A stretch of 60,783 nt of DNA from Alphaproteobacteria bacterium. GTDB taxonomy: Bacteria > Pseudomonadota > Alphaproteobacteria > UBA9219. Positions within the stretch are counted from its first letter, which is position 1; the number at the start of each line of letters is the position of its first letter. A model generated the notes under the pieces. The model ran no database searches. It was not told where the DNA came from and saw only the letters and a program-made list of their open reading frames with translations. The position numbers and the translations under genes were made by a program. This document shows, one piece after another, positions 41,284-50,100 of the stretch. The stretch spans positions 1 through 60,783 of the forward strand of contig JARLJC010000338.1 of the NCBI GenBank assembly GCA_031291435.1. The letters run 5' to 3'.

Positions 41284-41309
41284 GTCATTCCCGCGCAGGC
41301 GGGAATGAC
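41284..41309. repeat. Short palindrome GTCATTCCCGCG, family C, copy 2
   Basis: Perfect arms GTCATTCCCGC / GCGGGAATGAC with a GCAG centre, between convergent yggS and the pilR-like gene; a possible shared terminator. Confidence 0.8.
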
Positions 41310-41343
41310 GCGGCACGGGGAGTTCTTATACTCGTTCAGAATC

Positions 41344-42444
41344 TTACTGGCCGCCGCCGCCACCGGGTTTAGCGAGCTCTCCCACGATGCCGAAAATCGA
41401 CGACATCACCCAGGCGATGATGCCGCCGACCAGCGCCATGCCGACATTGCGCGAAACCACGGCCTGCTGTTTCAGGGCGTCGATCTGTTCGTTCATCCAT
41501 TCCTCGGTCACCTGTTCGATGACCTGGCCGACATCGGCGCGTTCCGACAGAATTTCGAGATCGATGACCACGGCGGGATCGGGGAAATTCATGCGGCTGA
41601 GGCGCAAGGCCTCGCCGAGATTATGGCCGCGCAGGACCTGCTGCCGCGCGCGGTTGATGCGCTCTTTCATCCATGGATTGCCCTGTTCCTCAAGAATTTC
41701 GAGCGAGCGTTTGAGCGGCACCTGCGCGCCCAGAAGCGACGACAGGCCGAGCAGGAAGCCGCTGCCCTGCAGCACGCGATACCACGACCAGGGCGGGAAC
41801 ATATCGAATTTGGCGCGCAGATTGCCGCGCCAGTAAGGCAGAGTCAGCGTAACGAAGGTCGCGAAAAGCAGAATCGCGGCGACGATATACAGACCCCATG
41901 CGGTGATGAAATCCGAAAATGTCGCGACGCTGCCGATGGCGGCCAGCACGTTTTTCGGCGCGTTGGCGCGCATATTGGCGATCAGGTTGATGCCGAAAGT
42001 ATAGATCACGAAACTGACGAGGATGAACATGGCGACGGGATAGCCGATGGCGTAGCTGACCGCCTCTTTCATCTGCTTGCCCTTGATGCCGACCGCCTGA
42101 ATCGAGGCCAGCGATTTGGCCAGCGTGCCCGATTCTTCGCCCGCGCGGATCATGTACAGCTCGCCCTGTGGCACCCAGCCTTCCATCGCCTGCGACAGGG
42201 AAATGCCGGCGCGGTCTTTCAGAAACCATTGCCGCAGCGCGACCGCCACCGGGCGGTTGGGATATTTGCCCATTTCCGAAACGTTCTGATAAAGCCGGTC
42301 GAGCGCGCGCGACAACGCCTCGTTGGTTTTCAGCATGCCTTCCAGCTTGCGATAGATGCGGAAGCGGTTCTTGCGGCTGCTGCGGAACTGAAACCGGATC
42401 AGCCTGTCCTGCAGTCCTTCCAGCATTTCGTTGAGTTCGCTCAT
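41344..42444 (-). CDS. Thin-pilus inner-membrane platform protein, PilR-like (GspF family)
   Basis: 366 residues. Two GspF-like cytoplasmic helical domains (about 60-150 and 240-320) and three membrane helices near 150-172, 190-212 and 335-357. LKDRAGISLSQAMEGWVPQGE and RAGEESGTLAKSLASI are the usual platform motifs. It couples the ATPase to pilin insertion. Its ATG overlaps the ATPase stop (ATGA). The order ATPase then platform matches pilQ-pilR of IncI plasmids. It ends the locus. Confidence 0.88.
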   Translation of the reverse strand: MSELNEMLEGLQDRLIRFQFRSSRKNRFRIYRKLEGMLKTNEALSRALDRLYQNVSEMGKYPNRPVAVALRQWFLKDRAGISLSQAMEGWVPQGELYMIRAGEESGTLAKSLASIQAVGIKGKQMKEAVSYAIGYPVAMFILVSFVIYTFGINLIANMRANAPKNVLAAIGSVATFSDFITAWGLYIVAAILLFATFVTLTLPYWRGNLRAKFDMFPPWSWYRVLQGSGFLLGLSSLLGAQVPLKRSLEILEEQGNPWMKERINRARQQVLRGHNLGEALRLSRMNFPDPAVVIDLEILSERADVGQVIEQVTEEWMNEQIDALKQQAVVSRNVGMALVGGIIAWVMSSIFGIVGELAKPGGGGGQ

Positions 42445-44309
42445 CGCATCGGCCCCAGTCTCTGCTCGATTTCTTCAAGCTCGCGCGGCCGCGCGAACAC
42501 GCCGAGTTCGAATTCGGCGTCGTCGGGCGAAACGTCGCCGGATTTCACTTTCTCGAGCCCGCGCCAGATCATCGACACGCCGGCAAGGCCTGCGGGAGAC
42601 AGCCAGTAATTTTCAGCTTCTTCCGAACGGTTATCCTGCAGAAGCTCCATCAGTTTGGCGTCCGTCTCGATAATTTCGGCGCAGACCGTGCGTCCGGCCC
42701 GGCCTTTATAGCATTTGGGGCAGCCTTCGGGGTTCGCAAGATGGATATTGCTTAGATCCGGCTCGGAGATGCATTCCATCAACGGACGGCCGACATTGGC
42801 GCGATTGCGGCGCGCTTCCATGATCGCGAGGCCGGCGCGGATGCGTTGCGCCAGCTCGCGCGTGATCGGACCGAATTCCTCGATCGCGGCCTTGAGAGGA
42901 ATACGGCAATGCGGGCACAGGCTGCGCAGCAGCCTTTGGCAGGCCATGCCGCGCACGAGGTTGTGATCGTAAACAATATAAGGTTCCATGCCGATATCGC
43001 GCAGGCGTTTCGGCGTCGCCAGCGCCGCATAAACGTGGCCGGTAGTGTAAACCTGACGCCCGGTCAGCGCGAGGCGGAACGCGAATTTCGCGGTTTGCAG
43101 ATCGCGCACTTCGCCCAGCATGACGATATCGGGATCGAGGCGCAAAGCGCAGCGCATGATTTCGACGAAGGTCTTTTCGCGCTGTTCGTCCTTGACCGAG
43201 GCGGAAACGCCGATCTGGCGCGCGCCGATGATGCCGCCTTCGGGCGGATCTTCGATCAGGAGACAGTTCAGGCGCATTTCGGTTTCCGCCATACGGCGAT
43301 TGAGCACGACGCGCAGGGTGGTTGTTTTGCCCTGATTGACCGGGCCCGAAAAAATACGCAACCCGCCCGGCGCCGCGCGCAAGCTTTGCACGACCTTGAG
43401 CTGATCCTGCGAAAAGCCCAGCGAGTCGACATCGGCCATGACGAAATTTTCGCCGAACAGATGCGCCGAATCATATTGCAGGCGCATATCGAGATAGCGC
43501 CCGTCATTCGACAGCGGCACCCATTGGCAGCGCACCGAGATCACGCCCTTGGGCAAAGTGATGACTTCGCGCCCGCGCGCGTCCGATGTCAGCATCGCCG
43601 CTTGCGGTTCCTGCCAGTTGGCGGTCGCACCCGACTGGCCGATGGAATGCGAATAGACGGCGGCGAGGAACTGTTCGCCCTCGCGCTGCGTCCAGGTATC
43701 CTGTTTGCGCAAAGCGCCGTCGATGCGGAACTGCACGGTGGCGCGGCCATTGACCGATTCGATGTGAATATCGTTGGCGCCCATCTGCACCGCCTGATCG
43801 AGCGTGGCGACGATGCGGCGGCGCACGGCGTTGTCGTCGAACACGCCCGATGCGCCCTTGCGTTCGGCATACAGATAGGCCTGAATGATGATGTTCGGCG
43901 TGACGTAGCGCGGCTCGTCCACCTTGAAATTCTGGCGTTTGGCCGCCTGCGCCACCGACGTTACCAGAGGCGAGCGGCGGTGCGAGGCGCTGACCAGCCA
44001 CAGGCCGTTATCGAACAAAGCGCACAGGTTGCGCGCTTCGTCGGGAATTTTCAGAGGGCCGCCGGATGCTGTCAACACATCGCCGCTGAAGGCGAGCGGG
44101 ATGCTGCGTTCGTCTTCGATCTTGATCTGTTTTTCGGTCGAGGCCGGCATCGAAACGCTTGAAGCGCCGCCCGCCGCCGCCGCGACCGGGGCGGTTTTGG
44201 CTTTCGCGAATCCGGGTCTGGCGGTATCGGGCGCAGCCGCGGGCGCGGGAACGGCGGATTTGCCGAACCCCTTCAGTTTCTTTTCGAGATTTTCGAGGAA
44301 ACTCGCCAC
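42441..44309 (-). CDS. Thin-pilus assembly ATPase, PilQ-like (GspE/PilB family)
   Basis: 622 residues from GTG 44309 with GGAG upstream. Residues 1-70 are low complexity; a regulatory domain follows. IHIESVNGRATVQFRIDGAL (181-200) is the conserved N-domain strand, Walker A GPVNQGKTTT at 322-331, Asp-box and Walker B PDIVMLGEVRD at 393-403. A zinc site is suggested by CPHC and GCPKC in the C-terminal third. It powers pilus extension. Different from the DotB ATPase in the same locus, which serves secretion. Confidence 0.9.
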   Translation of the reverse strand: MASFLENLEKKLKGFGKSAVPAPAAAPDTARPGFAKAKTAPVAAAAGGASSVSMPASTEKQIKIEDERSIPLAFSGDVLTASGGPLKIPDEARNLCALFDNGLWLVSASHRRSPLVTSVAQAAKRQNFKVDEPRYVTPNIIIQAYLYAERKGASGVFDDNAVRRRIVATLDQAVQMGANDIHIESVNGRATVQFRIDGALRKQDTWTQREGEQFLAAVYSHSIGQSGATANWQEPQAAMLTSDARGREVITLPKGVISVRCQWVPLSNDGRYLDMRLQYDSAHLFGENFVMADVDSLGFSQDQLKVVQSLRAAPGGLRIFSGPVNQGKTTTLRVVLNRRMAETEMRLNCLLIEDPPEGGIIGARQIGVSASVKDEQREKTFVEIMRCALRLDPDIVMLGEVRDLQTAKFAFRLALTGRQVYTTGHVYAALATPKRLRDIGMEPYIVYDHNLVRGMACQRLLRSLCPHCRIPLKAAIEEFGPITRELAQRIRAGLAIMEARRNRANVGRPLMECISEPDLSNIHLANPEGCPKCYKGRAGRTVCAEIIETDAKLMELLQDNRSEEAENYWLSPAGLAGVSMIWRGLEKVKSGDVSPDDAEFELGVFARPRELEEIEQRLGPMR

Positions 44310-44416
44310 GCCTTAATATCTCCACTCAGTAAAGCAGCAGCCGCGATCGGGCGCCGCCGGAAATCGGGTTGGAAATCGCGCCGCCGCAAACGCCCTTCAC
44401 TTCGTCCGGCGATTCA

Positions 44417-44453
44417 CGCTTCCTAGAAAACACCCGCGTTTTCATAGGAAGCG
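44417..44453. repeat. Hairpin in the gap between pilP-like and pilQ-like genes
   Basis: CGCTTCCTAGAAAAC and GTTTTCATAGGAAGCG pair over 15 bases with one bulge. It occupies the only sizeable gap (about 150 bases) in an otherwise overlapping gene string. No T run follows on the minus strand, so an intrinsic terminator is unlikely; RNA processing or attenuation is possible. Confidence 0.6.
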
Positions 44454-44461
44454 ATCGCGGA

Positions 44462-45133
44462 CTAGCGTACCGCGCTGTAAATCGCATCGGCGCTCTTGAT
44501 ATGCAGGCTGCGGGTCGATCCGTTCTGCTCGATCAAGACGCTCGAAGGCGAAATCCATCGCACCACGCCGCCGCTCGCAAGCGTATCGCCGACCTTGACG
44601 ATATGCGCCTCGGCGCCGTTCTTGAGGATGGCGCTGTAATTTCCGTCGCTGCCGGAAATGCGCGAAACTTCATATTGCGCCGGCGGAGGCGTCACATGTT
44701 TGGGCGCGGGCGGTTCGGACGGAATCTTCACTTGCGCCACCGGCGCCGGCGGCGGCGTCAGGGCGCTGGCGGGAATCGCGCTGGCCAGCGAGCGGCCGCC
44801 GCCGCGCAGTTTATCGAGTTCGGCGAGATGTTTTTCGATCTCGATCATGGCGTCGATGCGGGCCACCGCCTGACGCGCGGTGTTGAGATCGTCGAGCGTG
44901 ACCGCCTCCGACGAATCGAGATGCTTGACGACGCCGTTGGCGTTATCGGTGGCGCGGTCTTCCATGGTGGAAAGATTCTTGCTGTCGATCGGAACCGGCT
45001 GCGAGCCCAGCGCCGCGACCGTATCCTGCGCGTGGGCGCCGATGCAGGCGAGCAAGGCGGCGGACAGAACCGCACCCAACACCACGCCCCGGGGGGCGCG
45101 CTTCGATAACAAGGGATTATTTGCGATTCTCAT
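44462..45133 (-). CDS. Thin-pilus biogenesis protein, PilP-like
   Basis: 223 residues from ATG 45133 with GGGAG upstream; the start overlaps the pilO-like gene by 17 bases. Signal-like hydrophobic N-terminus (VVLGAVLSAALLACIGAHA), then a helical stretch (TLDDLNTARQAVARIDAMIEIEKHL), a proline-rich linker, and a C-terminal beta domain (VSRISGSDGNYSAIL, HIVKVGDTLASGGVVRWI, SVLIEQNG) typical of PilP-like proteins that link the inner-membrane complex to the secretin. Position between PilO and PilQ supports this. Confidence 0.82.
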   Translation of the reverse strand: MRIANNPLLSKRAPRGVVLGAVLSAALLACIGAHAQDTVAALGSQPVPIDSKNLSTMEDRATDNANGVVKHLDSSEAVTLDDLNTARQAVARIDAMIEIEKHLAELDKLRGGGRSLASAIPASALTPPPAPVAQVKIPSEPPAPKHVTPPPAQYEVSRISGSDGNYSAILKNGAEAHIVKVGDTLASGGVVRWISPSSVLIEQNGSTRSLHIKSADAIYSAVR

Positions 45134-46385
45134 AGATGACTCCCTCAACGACCCAGTCGCCCGACATATCCTTGGGCACATAAGCCAAGCTCGTGATTAT
45201 AACGCCGGGCAAATTGCCCACCAGTTCCGGAATATCACCCGGCAATGATGGTACAGTAAGCGTAAAGGAACGCTTAACCCAAGGCGGCGGCGGCGGCGGC
45301 CAGGCCCCGGTATAACCTGCGGGGGCTGGGGGCGGCGGGTCGTCGGGCGCGGCGGCAAGAGTTCCCGGCCAATTCTGTTTCAGGTAGCGCGCAGTTACCG
45401 CATCGGGATCATCCAGGGCTTCGTCGCCGCGCGGTTTAAGTGGAGGTAAAACAACGGTTTGCTGGCCATTTCCGGCCGAATCGTTAATAACGGCGCCCGG
45501 CGGGGGCACCGATATGCCGCCGGTGCGCGTCCAGCCGATCAGCAGCGTGGTGCCGGTGCAACGCAAAGTCGTGATATGCCAGCCGGTAATCGCGACCGGA
45601 ACCATCGCCAGTCCTTTATGGCAGTTCTCGACAAAATCGTCGGTGGTGGGCGCAGCTTCCCATTTGCGGTCATATTTCGGCGCGGGCGGCGCGCCCTGCT
45701 GCAAAATCGACGGCACATAAGCGGCGGCTTCGCGCGCGCGGCGCGCGGCTTCCATCTGCGCCTCGCGCGCGGCTTCTTCCTTGGCGACCTGATCCTGCCA
45801 GTACCAGACGCCGATCAGGACCAGGAGAAAGGCGAGGCCGAGACCGCCGCCGATAATCTTGACCTGCTTCGGGATATGGACTTGCTGAAGCTTGATATCC
45901 TTGCGGTCGCTGAGCAGCAGCGTAAGCGGAATGGCGTCGGCACCCGGCACCGACCAGGCGTCGGGCGCGTATATATTCTGCAGGCCGCCGAAACCGATTT
46001 CCTGCACCAGGCGGTCATGCGCTTCGTTTTCGTCCTGAAAGAACAGATCGCCGTCGGGAACGATAAGATCGTCGCGAACGATGATGACGGAAATGCCTTC
46101 GCTAAGGCGGAACGCGCCCGCCCACGACCCCGGCATCTGGCTGGCGAGGCATCCGGCCAGCACCGGCATCCCGGCTTTTTGCCCGGCTTCCGCCGAACAG
46201 AGGCCGAACTGCGGAATGCGCCCGTCTTTATTGCCCGGCCTGACCGCGTAATAATCGGCGTTCTGGCCCTGCTGATTGGCCGCTTCCTTGGCCAGTTGCG
46301 CAACACGCCCGCCGCCCGGGCTGTTTTCCCAGTAGAGACCGACGGCGTAGCGCTGGCGTCCGATCGTTACAACGCCAGCAACCAT
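45117..46385 (-). CDS. Thin-pilus protein, PilO (PilO2) -like
   Basis: 422 residues. A cytoplasmic N-terminal domain (GRQRYAVGLYWENSP, about 1-165) that resembles the actin-like/PilO2 region of IncI PilO, one membrane helix at about 176-197, a short coiled coil (VAKEEAAREAQMEAARRARE), then a periplasmic beta domain with two proline-rich linkers. This topology is that of the IncI pilO product, which bridges ATPase and periplasm. Start ATG overlaps the secretin stop (TGATG). Confidence 0.8.
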   Translation of the reverse strand: MVAGVVTIGRQRYAVGLYWENSPGGGRVAQLAKEAANQQGQNADYYAVRPGNKDGRIPQFGLCSAEAGQKAGMPVLAGCLASQMPGSWAGAFRLSEGISVIIVRDDLIVPDGDLFFQDENEAHDRLVQEIGFGGLQNIYAPDAWSVPGADAIPLTLLLSDRKDIKLQQVHIPKQVKIIGGGLGLAFLLVLIGVWYWQDQVAKEEAAREAQMEAARRAREAAAYVPSILQQGAPPAPKYDRKWEAAPTTDDFVENCHKGLAMVPVAITGWHITTLRCTGTTLLIGWTRTGGISVPPPGAVINDSAGNGQQTVVLPPLKPRGDEALDDPDAVTARYLKQNWPGTLAAAPDDPPPPAPAGYTGAWPPPPPPWVKRSFTLTVPSLPGDIPELVGNLPGVIITSLAYVPKDMSGDWVVEGVIYENRK

Positions 46386-48175
46386 CAGGGTTGCCCCGCG
46401 CCGGCGTCGTTGATGACTTGCGGCGTGATCGCCATCACCAGCATGGCATGCTGCCGATCGGTCGAAATGCCGCCGCCGAGCAGGAAGTTGTCGGGGCTGC
46501 CGACGCCGTTATGATTTTGCACTACCTGTTCGCGATCGACGCCGCCGATGACCAAAGTCGATCCGCTGCGCAACAGCGACTGCTGCACGAAAATCTTGTT
46601 CTCGGTGACCGGCAGCGTGAGCGGCACCGTGGCCGTTCCGGTATTGAAGCTTTGCTGGCCGAGGCTTTCCACGTCGATCAGGCTCAACGAATATTGCAGC
46701 AGGATGCGCCCGTCATCGAGCAGGCGCGGTGTCAGCTGCAGCGAGAAGCCGTCATGAACGGTGGAAATAACCGGCGTGTAAACGATGGTGCTGCCGGTGG
46801 TCGTGCTGGTCGAATTGGAGTTGACCGTCGAGATGTAAGTGGTGTCCTTGCCGACGCGGCGCGAAACCGGGCGGTTGTTGAGCGTCGTCATCGGAAACTG
46901 GGCGACGTCGGTGGTGTCGCCGACGGTCGAGAGCGCGCCGAACAGATCCTGCGAATGGACGGTGCCGCTGCCGGTGCCGTTGACGACGGCGATATTGAGG
47001 CTGCCGAGAACCGATTGCTGGGTGAGGTTGGCGTTGGCGAAACCGGGCACCGTGGCCGAAGTGTAAGTCAGGCCGTTCACGTTGGTCAGGTTCTTGAGGA
47101 AGGTCGTGAATTGCAGCTGGTAATCTTCCGAGGCGCCGATATTGACGCTGTAAATCTGCACATCAATGGCGATCTGGCGCGACAGCCGGTGATTTTCCTT
47201 GTTGAGATAATCGGAAACCGTTTCCATCACGTCGGGCGTGGTGGTGATGGTGACGGTGCCCATCGAGGGCGAAATCACCACGCTGCCCTGACCGCCGATC
47301 AGCGAGGTCAGGACATCCTTGAGTTCGTCCCAGTATTTGAAGCTGATCGCGGTCTTGGAATTTTGCGTCAGCGTATTGGTCTGCGAAGAACCGCCGCTGC
47401 TCGACGAGCTGCTGTTGCTGCTATTATCGTCCTGCATGCCTTCGTTGATTTCCTGCGTGCCGGGCAAGGCCTCGATCGCGAAAATGCGCGTCTCGTAACG
47501 GGAAACGGCGATCGTCGAACCGTCATAGCGCCAGCTGACGCCGAAATAGGCGCCCATCTGCTCGAGCAATCCCGACAGCGGCCCCTCATAGGAAACCGGC
47601 ATGGTTTTCTCGGTCGATTTGGCGACCGGCACGGTCGCGCCGGTGGCGGTGGTGGTGGTCGAGGGATCGAAACCGCTGAAATTTCCCGTCGGCGGCGCCG
47701 GCGCGAAAGTGGTTACACCCGGCCCCGGATTGCCGGTGGGCGCCGCAGCTGCGACTGCGGACGCCGCGCCCGCCTGACCCGGAACCGTCAGCGAGCTGAG
47801 GCGGATCGGAATCCCGGTCTGGGAGCTGATCGCGTTGGCGATCTGGTTAAGCGACATCGGATCGGCGGAAACCAAAGTGACGCCGCGCGCGCTTTCAAAA
47901 GACGGGGGCAAGGGCATGCCGCGCTGCATGCGCAAAGCGGTGCCGCCGCTCCATACCTTGCTGGTCACCATCAGGGGATCGTAGGAAACCGCCCGCACCG
48001 GCTTGTAGGCGTCTTCCAGCGAATGCTGCGCCTGTTCCGCGCGCTCATCGATGGTTTTGCGGTCCTTGGCATCCTGTACGCAAGCGCCGAGCGTCAGCCC
48101 CACGCCCGCCAGCAAAACGCGGGCGGCGATACGGCCGATGCCGCGGCGCGTAAGCGAAACTTTGTCGAATGCCAT
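46385..48175 (-). CDS. Thin-pilus secretin lipoprotein, PilN-like
   Basis: 596 residues; a signal ends at the lipobox LGAC (Cys32). The N-terminal half holds N0/N1-like domains (VTLVSADPMSLNQIANAISSQTG; SGLLEQMGAYFGVSWRYDG). The C-terminal half is the secretin barrel: VVISPSMGTVTITTTPDVMETVSDYL, then SVNIGASEDYQLQF, SVVHDGFSLQLTPRLL-like and the final lip with SLLRSGSTLVIGGVDRE. A serine-rich low-complexity stretch lies at about 250-270. Outer-membrane pore for the pilus. Confidence 0.9.
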   Translation of the reverse strand: MAFDKVSLTRRGIGRIAARVLLAGVGLTLGACVQDAKDRKTIDERAEQAQHSLEDAYKPVRAVSYDPLMVTSKVWSGGTALRMQRGMPLPPSFESARGVTLVSADPMSLNQIANAISSQTGIPIRLSSLTVPGQAGAASAVAAAAPTGNPGPGVTTFAPAPPTGNFSGFDPSTTTTATGATVPVAKSTEKTMPVSYEGPLSGLLEQMGAYFGVSWRYDGSTIAVSRYETRIFAIEALPGTQEINEGMQDDNSSNSSSSSSGGSSQTNTLTQNSKTAISFKYWDELKDVLTSLIGGQGSVVISPSMGTVTITTTPDVMETVSDYLNKENHRLSRQIAIDVQIYSVNIGASEDYQLQFTTFLKNLTNVNGLTYTSATVPGFANANLTQQSVLGSLNIAVVNGTGSGTVHSQDLFGALSTVGDTTDVAQFPMTTLNNRPVSRRVGKDTTYISTVNSNSTSTTTGSTIVYTPVISTVHDGFSLQLTPRLLDDGRILLQYSLSLIDVESLGQQSFNTGTATVPLTLPVTENKIFVQQSLLRSGSTLVIGGVDREQVVQNHNGVGSPDNFLLGGGISTDRQHAMLVMAITPQVINDAGAGQP

Positions 48176-48201
48176 CCGGTTCTCCCTTGAACTCTTAAAC
48201 T

Positions 48202-49362
48202 CTAGTTCGCGTAATTGTTGCCGCGCACCTGAACGACCAGCAGCTTCTGGCCGGCGCCGGAATTGGTATGCAGTTCGGCGATCGGCTGCGGCCGCGCGCT
48301 TTCGAATCCCGCCAGAAGTTCGCGCACGGCGTCTTCGAAACTGCCGCCGAAATGCGCCGACGCTTCCATCGGGTAATCATATTCCGCCACCCATTGCAGT
48401 TCGACCCCGGCGCGCTTGCACCAGTCGGTCAAAACTTTACGCAAGCTGTCGCCGCGTTCCGCCGACCAGCCATCGGCCGATCCGACATTGAAGGCCGGCA
48501 CTTCCCGCGTCGGGACGTGCATGATCGGCGCGGGCATATTCATGGTATCGATCTGGTCGCGTATATCGGGCGTGGCGCTCTGCGCCTGCGCCGCCGGACG
48601 CGAGGGCGGCATCAAGACCGGCGCGCCGGAAGATACCGGCGCCGACGTGGGGGCGCCGCGCACCGCACCGCTATCGATCACCGGGCCGCCCGCCGACGAA
48701 ATCGGCAGAGAGGCCACCGGCGCGGGCGTAAGAACCGGGGCGGACGCCGCCGCCGGCAGCGATCCGGCGCGCGCCACCGTTACATTGCGGCCCTGTTGGC
48801 GCGCCACGAGACCGGCCGGGGCCAGCATATCGCTTAGCGTTGTGTGCCAGCCCTGCCCGCCTTTATAGGAAACCAGCGTGGCGGCATCGACATTGGCTTC
48901 GATGACGTAATTGTACCCCACCGGCAGAATCTGGCGCAAAGCGATGCTGAGCGGCACCTGCGAGGCAAAGCCTTCGACCACGGCATCGCTGGATGCCTGC
49001 GCCGGGGCGGGCATCGCCGCCGGCACGGGAAGGCTGGCGGCGGGCGGCGTAATCGGCAGGGGCGCGAGCGCGGGCGACGCCGGCTGCATTTGCGCAGGGA
49101 ATGGCGCGGCGATCGGCACCGAAGGCGTCGGTGTGCCGGAAATAATCACCGGCGAAATGACTTCGGGAGGAACGGAAGCGGAAGAAGCCCGGGCGGAAAC
49201 CGGCGGCAGTTCCACCGGTTGCGGGGCGTAGCCTTCGCTCGCGGCGCTGGCGCCCGGCGGGGCCACCCATTCGAAACCGGCCCATGCTGGCGTTGCCGCC
49301 GCAGCGACTCCCAGAACAAGAACCGCTAACGCACAAGACCCGGTAACGTATTTTTTCGGCAT
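48202..49362 (-). CDS. PilL/TcpQ-like pilus protein
   Basis: 386 residues from ATG 49362 (AAAGGG Shine-Dalgarno); codons upstream run into a repeat. Signal peptide ending AWAG, long Pro/Ala/Ser-rich linkers, a small secretin-N0-like domain (about 180-245: PLSIALRQILPVGYNYVIEANVD), and a C-terminal TcpQ/PilL domain with GDSLRKVLTDWCKRAGVELQW and SFEDAVRELLAG. Such proteins help the secretin reach or stay in the outer membrane. It opens the pil part, as pilL does in IncI plasmids. Confidence 0.82.
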   Translation of the reverse strand: MPKKYVTGSCALAVLVLGVAAAATPAWAGFEWVAPPGASAASEGYAPQPVELPPVSARASSASVPPEVISPVIISGTPTPSVPIAAPFPAQMQPASPALAPLPITPPAASLPVPAAMPAPAQASSDAVVEGFASQVPLSIALRQILPVGYNYVIEANVDAATLVSYKGGQGWHTTLSDMLAPAGLVARQQGRNVTVARAGSLPAAASAPVLTPAPVASLPISSAGGPVIDSGAVRGAPTSAPVSSGAPVLMPPSRPAAQAQSATPDIRDQIDTMNMPAPIMHVPTREVPAFNVGSADGWSAERGDSLRKVLTDWCKRAGVELQWVAEYDYPMEASAHFGGSFEDAVRELLAGFESARPQPIAELHTNSGAGQKLLVVQVRGNNYAN

Positions 49363-49583
49363 ATCGCTGCCCTTTATCTTGGAAGCCGTGATTCCTGGAA
49401 GCCTGAAGAGACGTATCGCAACTCGGGAATAGGCAGGCAGCGATTGAAAAAATGCGGCCTGCTTATTCCCGAATGGCGACAGACATACTGATTCGGCGAG
49501 TCTATAGGCGGATTCTTCGCAGGGCAACAACGGACTTGCCGAAGGCGCGGCTTGGCGGCGGTGAAGTTGTTTTTGGGCAACGG

Positions 49584-49694
49584 AAGAGAGAGGAAGATCG
49601 AGGAAGAAAGAAGGGGCTGGAGGGTAACAGGCAGGCAACCATTTGCCGGTTAGCTCTCTAGCCCCTCCTTTCTTCCTCGATCTTCCTCTCTCTT
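49584..49694. repeat. Long purine/pyrimidine palindrome, family D, icmT-pilL gap
   Basis: Arms of about 40 bases: AAGAGAGAGGAAGATCGAGG continuing to GGGGCTGGAG on the left, and the near-exact complement on the right, ending at the icmT-like stop codon. A small GCAACC/GGTT-type inner dyad lies at the centre. The remaining 49363-49583 of this 330-base gap probably holds the pil promoter, but I cannot place it. Confidence 0.88.
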
Positions 49695-49959
49695 AGCCGA
49701 AGTCGGTCCAGCGGCGCGGCTGCCCGCCTCTCAATGCGGGACGTCGCGACCCCAGCATCCACACGCGCATCGCCCGCAACGCGGCTTCGAAAGTCAGTCC
49801 GCGCCGCTCGAACCCCCAGAACAGCAGCATCATCGTCACAGCGACGACGAGGGTCCAGATCCGCACATGCACGAGGAACAGGAAGATAAAGGTGAAGGCA
49901 CGCGCATCCAGCGCGAAAAACCGCGCCGGTTTCTGGGTATTGCGCCAATGCAGGTCCAT
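49693..49959 (-). CDS. icmT: IcmT/TraK-like type IVB secretion protein
   Basis: 88 residues from ATG 49959 with GGAG upstream. Hallmarks of IcmT: HWRNTQKPARFFALDARA at the N-terminus, then two close membrane helices (FTFIFLFLVHVRIWTLVVAV and MMLLFWGFE) and a basic C-terminus with ALRAMRVWMLG. In Legionella IcmT is a small inner-membrane component of the Dot/Icm system; IncI plasmids call it TraK. It directly follows dotB here, as traK follows traJ. Its stop lies at the edge of a palindrome. Confidence 0.82.
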   Translation of the reverse strand: MDLHWRNTQKPARFFALDARAFTFIFLFLVHVRIWTLVVAVTMMLLFWGFERRGLTFEAALRAMRVWMLGSRRPALRGGQPRRWTDFG

Positions 49960-49968
49960 GAAGCTCCG

Positions 49969-50100
49969 GGAAAGAAGCGGGGAAAGGCGGGGGGAAGAAA
50001 GAAGGGGCTAGAGGGGCAACCGGCATCTTACCGCTTTCCCGTCATCTCTCCAGCCCCTCTTCTCCCCCCCTTCTTTCCCTTCTTCTCGCCCTCCTTTCTC
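49969..50100. repeat. Purine/pyrimidine palindrome, family D, dotB-icmT gap
   Basis: GGGGGGAAGAAAGAAGGGGC and, inverted, AGCCCCTCTTCTCCCCCCTT flank a loop with an ACCGGC/CCGCTTT core. Its right edge touches the dotB stop codon. Same family as 49584. Confidence 0.85.

Noticed and set aside
46391-48190. Open frame of 599 codons on the plus strand
   Set aside because: Exactly antisense to the secretin gene, with low-complexity Arg/Gly composition and no family features.
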